Shown here piece after piece: positions 1 through 5,863 of a stretch of DNA of 8,910 bases. Each line of letters starts with the position of its first letter. Within the stretch, counting starts at the first letter, position 1. The notes under the pieces were generated by a model that was not told the DNA's origin, made no database searches, and saw nothing but the letters and a program-made list of their open reading frames with translations. The translations under genes were made by a program, and so were the position numbers. The DNA is taken from NCBI GenBank assembly GCA_003150235.1, contig QAMW01000038.1:1-8910 (forward strand). The letters run 5' to 3'. This DNA comes from Bacteroidales bacterium. GTDB lineage: Bacteria > Bacteroidota > Bacteroidia > Bacteroidales > Muribaculaceae.

Positions 1-109
<109 letters not shown>

Positions 110-110
110 C

Positions 111-145
111 GAGGCTGCAAGCATCCCTTGCAGCCTCTTTTTTTT
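111..145 (+). terminator. intrinsic terminator of the rRNA operon
   Basis: A perfect 10-bp stem (111-120 with 128-137, GAGGCTGCAA/TTGCAGCCTC) encloses a 7-nt loop and is followed directly by eight T residues (138-145). It starts two bases after the 5S 3' end. This is a textbook Rho-independent terminator for the rRNA transcript. Confidence 0.95.
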
Positions 146-224
146 ACCCGTACGCCGGCAAGACCGAGCGCAGCCCGCACCCTCAGCGCGGTGGCTTGCA
201 GGATGTTGTAGGGGCGAGTGGAAG

Positions 225-511
225 CTCAATGTCTCTGACTTAAGGATTTTGCCCGGAACGGGCAAGATAGGGTTAGCCGCGGGTAGCCCCGAAGTGGGCA
301 CCCGTGGAAAGCGATACCACCACAACAACGCAACCCTGAAACGGGTTGCATAAATATATGCTAATCAAGCGGCTATGCAACCCACTGCAGGGTTGAGCCA
401 AGGAGAGAGGAGCCTGAGCCACGGGTATGCCTCCGGCATTACCCGCGGATAACAGGATGAATCCCCCTTTCGGGGATTTATGGCTCTTCTGCTTAAGTTA
501 GTGACATTGAG
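225..511. mobile_element. candidate MITE-like element or structured RNA bounded by inverted repeats
   Basis: Arms 225-244 and 492-511 are inverted repeats matching at 18 of 20 positions, with ends CTCAATGTC and GACATTGAG. The hexamer TGGAAG abuts both outer ends exactly (219-224 and 512-517), as a target-site duplication would. The interior holds six hairpins and no coding sequence, so if mobile it is non-autonomous. Caution: TGGAAG is also the loop of a hairpin family seen at 8853-8872, so the direct repeat may come from that family rather than from transposition. If transcribed on the plus strand, one of the two arm mismatches becomes a G-U pair, and the arms would close a multibranched RNA. 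The sequence alone does not decide between these readings. Confidence 0.45.
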
Positions 512-577
512 TGGAAGGCAGCCCGCACCCTCCGGGGTTACAGCATGGCGGGTATCCCGCAGTGATACATCCCGGAT

Positions 578-614
578 TTAGCCGTGGGTATCGCTTCGCT
601 CAACCCACGGCTAA
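578..614. repeat. 12-bp perfect hairpin repeat unit
   Basis: TTAGCCGTGGGT at 578-589 pairs perfectly with ACCCACGGCTAA at 603-614 around a 13-nt loop. Four further pairs (ATCC 569-572 with GGAT 620-623) can form outside it. There is no T-tract on either side, so it is not a canonical intrinsic terminator. Confidence 0.7.
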
Positions 615-623
615 GCGCCGGAT

Positions 624-641
624 GATTCCCCAAGGGGAATC
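624..641. repeat. 8-bp perfect palindrome downstream of the TPR gene
   Basis: GATTCCCC (624-631) and GGGGAATC (634-641) are separated by only AA, giving an 18-nt near-palindrome. It lies 20 bases past the stop codon of the minus-strand TPR gene. It could stall or protect the 3' end of that mRNA, but it has no following U-tract in the minus direction, so a terminator call is weak. Confidence 0.5.
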
Positions 642-660
642 GGTGTTTCCAAAAAATCGA

Positions 661-1485
661 TTATTCCTCAATGAGTTGCATGGCGCGCTTGCGGTCGATG
701 CCGAGGCGGATTGCCTTTGTGAGGTCGGCACGTGCGTCTTCGTTCATGTAGCGCATTTTGTTAAGATAGGCTCGGTATAAATAAAGTTCGCCATCTTCGG
801 GATTGAGTTCAAGTCCTGAGGTAATGTCGGCTGATGCTTCATTAAGCCGCTGCAGCATCAGATAGCACACGGCACGTGCCGCGTACATTTCTGTGGATGG
901 TGTCTTCTCAAGTATAGCGGTATAATAGGGTATCGCGTTTTCCCATTGCTCGGTAGCCGAATAGTATGACGCGTATGCAATCTGTGTCTCCTGGGCTTCC
1001 GGTGAGAGCTGTTCAAGTGCCTTGCAGTCTTCAAACGATTTGTCAAACTCATCCTGTCGGAGTGCCATGATGGCATGCATGTAGCGCGGCTCTGTAAGTG
1101 TGGAATCAAGCTCGATTATGCGGGAATAGTCAGCGTAGGCATCTTTGTCGCGCCCCATTGCCGTGAGCACTTGCGCGCGGTTGGACAGAACCGTGACCGA
1201 CACCGGGGCGCGCCTGTGAGCCTCATCCAGTGTGGCTATTGCCAGACTGTCTTTGCCAAGATTATAACGTACGATACCGAGATTGGATAGCAGCAATATG
1301 TTAGACGGGTTAAGCGGTTGCGATTCAATCGCTTCGGTAAGCAGGTCTTCGGCACTTTGCCATTTCCCTTCGCTTATCGCTTTGTCGGCATCGCCCACGA
1401 GATCAAAGTAAGATTGTGCCGAAAGTTGTGGCGTCACGCAGCCCAATGCTAATGCCGTTGCCGCTATCTTGAAATGTGATTGCAT
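661..1485 (-). CDS. exported tetratricopeptide-repeat (TPR) protein
   Basis: A 274-residue protein of unknown specific role. From the chosen start it opens with an export signal: MQSHFK, a hydrophobic stretch IAATALALG, then CVTPQLSAQS. Signal peptidase I could cut near LSAQ (about residues 22-24). Alternatively Cys16 in ALGC could be lipidated, though the lipobox is not canonical. The rest is a solenoid of about seven TPR units (roughly 25-58, 62-95, 96-129, 130-162, 165-197, 198-230, 231-264) with recurrent A/G-Y spacing such as YAARAVCYLMLQRLNEASADITSG split over adjacent helices. TPRs bind other proteins, so an envelope scaffold role is likely. An ATG 54 bases further upstream (1539) is rejected because it would bury the signal peptide behind 18 residues and lies upstream of the -7 box at 1508-1515. 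The gene ends with TAA at 661-663. It is divergent from the C11 peptidase gene. Confidence 0.85.
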   Translation of the reverse strand: MQSHFKIAATALALGCVTPQLSAQSYFDLVGDADKAISEGKWQSAEDLLTEAIESQPLNPSNILLLSNLGIVRYNLGKDSLAIATLDEAHRRAPVSVTVLSNRAQVLTAMGRDKDAYADYSRIIELDSTLTEPRYMHAIMALRQDEFDKSFEDCKALEQLSPEAQETQIAYASYYSATEQWENAIPYYTAILEKTPSTEMYAARAVCYLMLQRLNEASADITSGLELNPEDGELYLYRAYLNKMRYMNEDARADLTKAIRLGIDRKRAMQLIEE

Positions 1486-1507
1486 ACGTATAATGATGAT
1501 TTTCCTG

Positions 1508-1515
1508 CAAATATA
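1508..1515 (-). promoter_or_regulatory. Bacteroidetes -7 promoter box for the TPR gene
   Basis: On the minus strand these bases read TATATTTG followed by C, a full match to the Bacteroidetes -7 consensus TAnnTTTG. The box ends 22 bases before the chosen ATG, predicting a short 5' leader. No clear TTTG -33 element sits at the usual 19-21-base distance. Confidence 0.6.
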
Positions 1516-1590
1516 GCGGTAATTCCAATAGATTTCCATGATATTAGACTGCGTTTAGAGTATTTTATGATTTATAACAAAAGAAATTGT

Positions 1591-1598
1591 TACCTTTG
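1591..1598 (+). promoter_or_regulatory. Bacteroidetes -7 promoter box for the C11 peptidase gene
   Basis: TACCTTTG followed by CA is a full match to the Bacteroidetes -7 consensus TAnnTTTG. Its last base is only seven bases before the ATG at 1606, so transcription should begin at or next to the start codon. A convincing -33 TTTG is not visible in the AT-rich upstream sequence. Confidence 0.65.
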
Positions 1599-1605
1599 CA
1601 ATGTT

Positions 1606-2742
1606 ATGAGACATTATATTATCACATTGCTTTTTGCTCTGATTATGGCTTCTTGCGGCAGTGACGAGCCCGATGTGCCTGCCGGTGTATCGCGTACAGT
1701 ACTGGTTTACATCGCCGGAAACAACTCGCTCGGCAGCGGTTGGGATGAACGTGATATCGCCGAAATGGAGAGAGCTGTAGCCGCAGGCGCGTTAAATGGC
1801 GGAAGATTGCTTGTATATCATGCTGATTTGAGAGGTAATCCTGTACTTGGGGAAATAACCGAAGATGAAGGATTGAAAACGATAAAGGAGTATGACGACG
1901 GTCTTTCATCCGTATCTATCCGGGCAATGAAAAATGTGTTTGACGACATGCGGGCTATTGCACCCGCCGCCGATTACGGACTCGTATTGTGGAGTCATGC
2001 AAGCGGTTGGATAGACTACGGCAGAACTCCGGAGACCAAGGTGAGCAAGTCGTGGGGTATCGACGGCAATTATCAGATGACGATACCTGACCTCGGCAAG
2101 GCGTTGCAGGGCGAACAATTCTCATTCATATACTTTGACTGCTGTTTCATGGGCAATATAGAATCGCTCTACGAGATACGTGATGCCGCCCCTTATATAG
2201 TGGCTTCACCTGCCGAGACACCGCTTGACGGAATGCCTTATGACCTGAATGTGGAATGTTTCTTCGAGAAAACACCTGACCTTGTTAAAGCGGCAAAAAA
2301 TACATTTGACTCATACGATGCTCTTTCCGGGCGGTCACGCAGCAGTACAATGGCTGTTTACGACATGCGACATATCGGTGAGGTTGCCAAAGCCGTTAAC
2401 GCTATAATGCGACAGAACGCGCAGCCCTCACAGGGATATGTGCAGCAACAATATGGCACTTCAAGTTTCCGTGACTACTTTTTTGACCTGACTCATTACA
2501 TGCGGTCACTGACATCCGATGCCCGGCTTCTTGCCGATTATGATGCGGCGATGGCGCAATTTGTAATTTATAATGAAAATACCCCACAGATGTCATTGAG
2601 CCTTCCGTCGATTGATTTGAACAATTGCCACGGGGTGTCGTGTTACATAGTAGATGCGGAGACCGATTCCGTGCTGCTCCCGGGACATTACGACGACCTG
2701 CAATGGTGGAATGACGTGGTTGCGCCGGCATTCGGATTCTGA
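1606..2742 (+). CDS. C11 (clostripain-family) cysteine peptidase, predicted lipoprotein
   Basis: A 378-residue protein with an N-terminal export signal MRHYIITLLFALIMASC. Cys17 is the likely lipidated residue (relaxed lipobox I-M-A-S-C), so it should be anchored in the envelope. The peptidase fold starts with RTVLVYIAGNNSLG (30-43), typical of the first strand of the caspase-like C11 fold. The catalytic dyad appears as His131 in WSHASGW and Cys180 in DCCFMG, corresponding to the family motif D-A-C-x-M-G. Positions closely match those I recall for characterised Bacteroidales C11 enzymes, which cleave after basic residues. That specificity is inferred here. An in-frame upstream ATG at 1480 or 1567 is possible, but both precede the promoter box and would extend the n-region, so 1606 is preferred. 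It ends 43 bases before the MscS gene, with no terminator between, so co-transcription is likely. Confidence 0.9.
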   Translation: MRHYIITLLFALIMASCGSDEPDVPAGVSRTVLVYIAGNNSLGSGWDERDIAEMERAVAAGALNGGRLLVYHADLRGNPVLGEITEDEGLKTIKEYDDGLSSVSIRAMKNVFDDMRAIAPAADYGLVLWSHASGWIDYGRTPETKVSKSWGIDGNYQMTIPDLGKALQGEQFSFIYFDCCFMGNIESLYEIRDAAPYIVASPAETPLDGMPYDLNVECFFEKTPDLVKAAKNTFDSYDALSGRSRSSTMAVYDMRHIGEVAKAVNAIMRQNAQPSQGYVQQQYGTSSFRDYFFDLTHYMRSLTSDARLLADYDAAMAQFVIYNENTPQMSLSLPSIDLNNCHGVSCYIVDAETDSVLLPGHYDDLQWWNDVVAPAFGF

Positions 2743-2785
2743 CAGGAAAGATAAATCGAATATTCAAGTATATTAGCAGATATAT

Positions 2786-3922
2786 ATGACAGGCATACAA
2801 TTTGATCAGATTATACAGAGTGCTACATCACAACTGCCGGAACCGGCACCTGCCGATACGGTGGCAAAGGCATCATCAGGGATGAAGGCTCTTGAGAATA
2901 TGTCGTTTGACGACTTTATAAATCGTGCGGTAAGCGGTATCGTCGATTTCGCCATACATCTTGCAATCGCAATACTGGTGTTCTATGTAGGAAAGTTCAT
3001 CATACAGCGCATATACAAGGTGGTCGACTCTATTTTTATCCGCCGCCAGTTTGACCGTTCATTGTCGACCTTCATACTCAGTCTTATAAAGATATTGCTT
3101 TACTTCATCCTTGTGGTGACAGTGATAAGTATCCTCGGTATCGAGACAAGTTCGTTCCTCGCCATTTTTGCTTCTGCCGGTGTTGCTATCGGTCTGGCAC
3201 TCAGTGGCACATTGCAGAACTTCGCCGGTGGAGTGCTTATCCTGCTTCTGAAGCCTTACAAGATTGGCGACTATATCGAGGCACAGGGCTTTGCCGGTAC
3301 GGTAAAGGAAATACAGATATTCAGCACCATAATCAACACTGCCGACAACAAGCAGATAATCATACCTAACGGTCCGCTTTCGACCAGCTCTATCAACAAC
3401 TATTCCAAGGAAGATTACCGACGTGTCGACTGGACCGTGTCGATTGCCTATGGTGATGACGTGACTGTGGCAAAAGATGCTATACTGGAAATGCTCCTGA
3501 GCGACCCGCGTGTGGTGAAGAAATATGTAGAGGATGACCGTAAAGAGCGCAATCTGCCTCCACAGGAGGCGGATGCCGAAGCTGCCGAGGCTGAAAAGAT
3601 GCTTGACGAGCCGGTGAAGATATCCTGGTGGCGGCGTACTTTCTCGAGCAAAAAGACGGTTGCCGGTATCGCCAACAAAATCGAGGAGCGTCATGCCCAG
3701 GCAAAGGCGTTGCTCGCCAAGGCCGACCGCTCGCCTTTTGTGGCGCTGAACACCCTTAATTCAAGCAGCATCGACCTTGTGGTGAGGGCGTGGACCCCGT
3801 CGTCGACCTATTGGGCGCTTTATTTTGAAATGAATGAGCGGTTTTACAAAGAGTTACCCGAAAAAGGGCTTCATTTCCCGTTCCCGCAGATGGATGTGCA
3901 TATTCAGAATGCCGATTCCTGA
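2786..3922 (+). CDS. MscS-family mechanosensitive ion channel with an extended cytoplasmic domain
   Basis: An inner-membrane channel that opens under membrane tension and relieves hypo-osmotic shock. It has 378 residues, against 286 in E. coli MscS. Order of parts: a polar N-terminal segment (1-45); transmembrane helices at about 52-75 and 94-118; the pore helix TM3 at about 124-155 (FASAGVAIGLALSGTLQNF, rich in the Ala/Gly packing residues typical of MscS); the beta domain from GDYIEAQGFAGTVKEI (161-176) to IPNGPLS (193-199); and the C-terminal alpha/beta domain ending in FPFPQMDVHI (364-373), the MscS signature end. Between about residues 244 and 315 is a highly charged, Ala/Glu/Lys-rich segment absent from E. 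coli MscS. The gene lies 43 bases after the peptidase gene. The hairpin beginning about 31 bases past its stop may end the transcript. Confidence 0.93.
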   Translation: MTGIQFDQIIQSATSQLPEPAPADTVAKASSGMKALENMSFDDFINRAVSGIVDFAIHLAIAILVFYVGKFIIQRIYKVVDSIFIRRQFDRSLSTFILSLIKILLYFILVVTVISILGIETSSFLAIFASAGVAIGLALSGTLQNFAGGVLILLLKPYKIGDYIEAQGFAGTVKEIQIFSTIINTADNKQIIIPNGPLSTSSINNYSKEDYRRVDWTVSIAYGDDVTVAKDAILEMLLSDPRVVKKYVEDDRKERNLPPQEADAEAAEAEKMLDEPVKISWWRRTFSSKKTVAGIANKIEERHAQAKALLAKADRSPFVALNTLNSSSIDLVVRAWTPSSTYWALYFEMNERFYKELPEKGLHFPFPQMDVHIQNADS

Positions 3923-3953
3923 AATGTTTAATTTAATATAAAAGGATAAATAG

Positions 3954-3984
3954 TATAGCCATTTTTTCAAAAGAAATGGCTATA
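3954..3984 (+). terminator. hairpin after the MscS gene, possible terminator overlapping the recJ promoter
   Basis: TATAGCCATTT (3954-3964) pairs perfectly with AAATGGCTATA (3974-3984), and the stem can extend by two or three A-U/G-U pairs into the loop. Only TTT follows at 3985-3987, so the U-tract is short. The right arm overlaps the -7 box at 3981-3988. Confidence 0.5.
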
Positions 3985-3988
3985 TTTG
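3981..3988 (+). promoter_or_regulatory. Bacteroidetes -7 promoter box upstream of recJ
   Basis: TATATTTG followed by CA matches TAnnTTTG exactly. It would start an mRNA with a leader of about 130 nt before recJ. No TTTG -33 element is seen 19-21 bases upstream, where the left arm of the hairpin lies. A weaker box, CATTTTTG at 4090-4097 (one mismatch), would instead give a leader of about 20 nt. Confidence 0.5.
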
Positions 3989-3994
3989 CAATAT

Positions 3995-4124
3995 GCCGAA
4001 AAGCTTGCTTTCGCGACCTCTCCCCGTCACGCGATGAATAGCCGGCACAGACAGCCTTGTCTCTCTCTTCAGCTCATGTGACCCATGGGCATTTTTGCTA
4101 TGCAAAAAATAAAAAACAACATAA
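3995..4124 (+). other. possible structured 5' leader of recJ
   Basis: If the promoter at 3981 is used, the leader contains several small stems: 4000-4011 (AAAGC/GCTTT), 4011-4034 (TCGCG/CGCGA), 4049-4062 (AGACA/TGTCT, loop GCCT) and 4092-4108 (TTTTTGC/GCAAAAA, loop TAT). The last 20 bases before the ATG are almost all A and T, with no Shine-Dalgarno, which is usual for Bacteroidetes. No known riboswitch was recognised. Confidence 0.3.
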
Positions 4125-5855
4125 ATGATAAGTAAATGGAATTACTTACCCCTTACTACAGAACAACAAAAATCAGAGACGGAGTTGGCGTCGAAATACG
4201 CCAAATGCCATCCTGTTAGCGAGCTACTGGTGCAACGCGGCATATCTTCGGTCGACGAGGCGGAGCGTTTTTTCCACCCGTCGCTCAAGGATTTGCACGA
4301 TCCGTTCCTTATGCCCGATATGGACAAGGCTGTAAACAGGCTTAACAAAGCCATGGGGTCAAAGGAGAAAATTATGGTATTTGGCGATTACGATGTCGAC
4401 GGGACAACATCGGTCGCACTCGTGTACAAGTACCTGCAAAATTTTTACTCCAACATTGAGTATTACATTCCCACACGTTATGACGAAGGCTATGGCATAT
4501 CGTTCAAGACCATTGACGAGGCTCATGCCGAGGGAGTGAAGCTGATCATAATCCTCGACTGCGGCATCAAGGCTATCGAGGAAATCAAGTATGCCGCATC
4601 GCTGGGCATAGATTTCATAATCTGTGACCATCATGTGCCTGATGAAGAGTTGCCGCCGGCTGTGGCGATTCTGAATCCTAAACTTGAGGGGAGCACATAT
4701 CCGTGTCCCCATCTGTCGGGTTGCGGTGTGGGCTTTAAGTTTATGCAGGCGTTTGCCAAGAGCAACGGCATCACCGGCAACGACCTTGAAAACATGCTTG
4801 ACCTGGTGGCTGTCAGCATTGCCGCCGATATTGTGCCGATGGTAGGCGAAAACCGTGTGCTTGCTTATTGGGGGTTGAAGCGCATCAATACCAATCCTAA
4901 TGTGGGATTGCGCGCCATCATCAAGATCTGTCAGCTCAGCAACCGTGAGATTACAATCAGCGACGTCATTTTCAAGATAGGTCCGCGCATCAACGCTTCG
5001 GGGCGTATGCAGAGCGGGCGTGAGGCGGTGGAGCTGCTTGTGTCACGTGACTTTGCCGATGCCTATCAGAAGGCGAAAAATATCGACCAATACAACAAGG
5101 ACCGCAAGGAACTTGACAAGCGCATTACCGAGGAGGCTAACGCCATCATCGAGAATCACCGCAACCTGCTCACCGGCAAAAAGTCGATAGTCATCTACAA
5201 TAAAGACTGGCACAAAGGTATAATCGGTATCGTGGCATCGCGCCTTACCGAACTTTATTATAAGCCTTCAGTAGTGCTGACTCTCTCCAACGGGCTCGCG
5301 ACCGGCTCGTCGCGCTCGGTGCAGGGATTTGACGTGTACAGTGCTATTGATGCCTCACGCGACCTGCTTGAGAATTTCGGCGGTCACACTTATGCCGTCG
5401 GGCTGTCGATGAAAGAGGAAAACATCCCGGAGTTTACGCGGCGTTTTGAGGAGTATGTGGCTGAAAACATACTTCCGTCACAGCTCACACCGCAGCTCGA
5501 TATCGATGCTTACATCACGTTTTCCGAGATTACGCCGGAGTTTCTGGGCTATCTGCGCAAATTCAATCCATTCGGACCGGGCAATCAGAAGCCGGTGTTC
5601 TGCACACGCGGTGTGCTGGATTTCGGCACAAGCAAGCTCGTAGGAAAACATCTTGAACATATCAAGCTGGAGCTTGTCGACAATACGTCAGGAAAGGTGT
5701 TCAACGGCATCGCATTCAATATGGGCGAATTTTTCGACCATATTCACGCCCACAAGCCGTTTGACATCTGCTACACCGTTGAGGAAAACAAGCATCAGAA
5801 CGCGGCAAACAGCATACAGCTTCAGGTGAAGGGTATCCGCATTGCCAATGATTGA
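4125..5855 (+). CDS. recJ: single-stranded-DNA-specific 5'-to-3' exonuclease RecJ
   Basis: Degrades single-stranded DNA from 5' ends with divalent metal ions, in RecF-pathway recombination, mismatch repair and base-excision repair in the cytoplasm. It has 576 residues, the usual size. DHH-domain metal ligands are visible: FGDYDVDGTTS (86-96, Asp88/90/92), LDCG (144-147, Asp145), ICDHHVP (166-172, the DHH motif) and AADIVPM (233-239, Asp235). PRINASGRM (287-295) is the RecJ-specific motif. The DHHA1 domain follows with WHKGIIGIVASRL (362-374), GSSRS (394-398) and GGHTYAVGLSM (419-429), and a C-terminal OB-fold segment runs from about 455 to 576. The ATG at 4125 gives the expected N-terminus. 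It is the first gene of a probable recJ-recQ-dus operon. Confidence 0.97.
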   Translation: MISKWNYLPLTTEQQKSETELASKYAKCHPVSELLVQRGISSVDEAERFFHPSLKDLHDPFLMPDMDKAVNRLNKAMGSKEKIMVFGDYDVDGTTSVALVYKYLQNFYSNIEYYIPTRYDEGYGISFKTIDEAHAEGVKLIIILDCGIKAIEEIKYAASLGIDFIICDHHVPDEELPPAVAILNPKLEGSTYPCPHLSGCGVGFKFMQAFAKSNGITGNDLENMLDLVAVSIAADIVPMVGENRVLAYWGLKRINTNPNVGLRAIIKICQLSNREITISDVIFKIGPRINASGRMQSGREAVELLVSRDFADAYQKAKNIDQYNKDRKELDKRITEEANAIIENHRNLLTGKKSIVIYNKDWHKGIIGIVASRLTELYYKPSVVLTLSNGLATGSSRSVQGFDVYSAIDASRDLLENFGGHTYAVGLSMKEENIPEFTRRFEEYVAENILPSQLTPQLDIDAYITFSEITPEFLGYLRKFNPFGPGNQKPVFCTRGVLDFGTSKLVGKHLEHIKLELVDNTSGKVFNGIAFNMGEFFDHIHAHKPFDICYTVEENKHQNAANSIQLQVKGIRIAND

Positions 5856-5863
5856 CCGCTGTC

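Larger units (their letters stand above)
146..660. repeat. gene-free palindrome-rich region between the rRNA operon and the TPR gene
   Basis: About 515 bases with no credible gene. Open frames here have low-complexity, repeat-derived translations. Instead there is a dense series of hairpins: 249-265 (TTGCCCG, loop GAA), 277-307 (12 pairs with one bulge), 330-349 (GCAACCC/GGGTTGC), 378-395 (CAACCC/GGGTTG), 422-445 (CGGGTA/TACCCG outer pairs), 460-478 (AATCCCC/GGGGATT), 548-560 (GCGGG/CCCGC), 578-614 (12 bp perfect) and 624-641 (8 bp perfect). A 15-nt direct repeat, GCAGCCCGCACCCTC, lies at 170-184 and 518-532. The style resembles dispersed palindromic intergenic repeats of Bacteroidales genomes. 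The family assignment is from memory and was not searched. Confidence 0.75.

Noticed and set aside
225..511. CRISPR array, tRNA, tmRNA or RNase P RNA
   Set aside because: There are no regular direct repeats with spacers, no cloverleaf with CCA-type ends, and none of the conserved tmRNA or RNase P core sequences that I can recognise.
511..780. Plus-strand reading frame of 89 codons
   Set aside because: It runs through hairpin repeats and then antisense to the end of the TPR gene. Its translation is repeat-derived and has no recognisable domain.
3059..3694. Minus-strand frame of 211 codons inside the MscS gene
   Set aside because: It is fully antisense to a strong MscS coding sequence and resembles no family.
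5852..5863. TTG start for recQ overlapping the recJ stop
   Set aside because: An ATG twelve bases later gives a normal RecQ N-terminus. TTG starts are less likely, although the overlap cannot be excluded.
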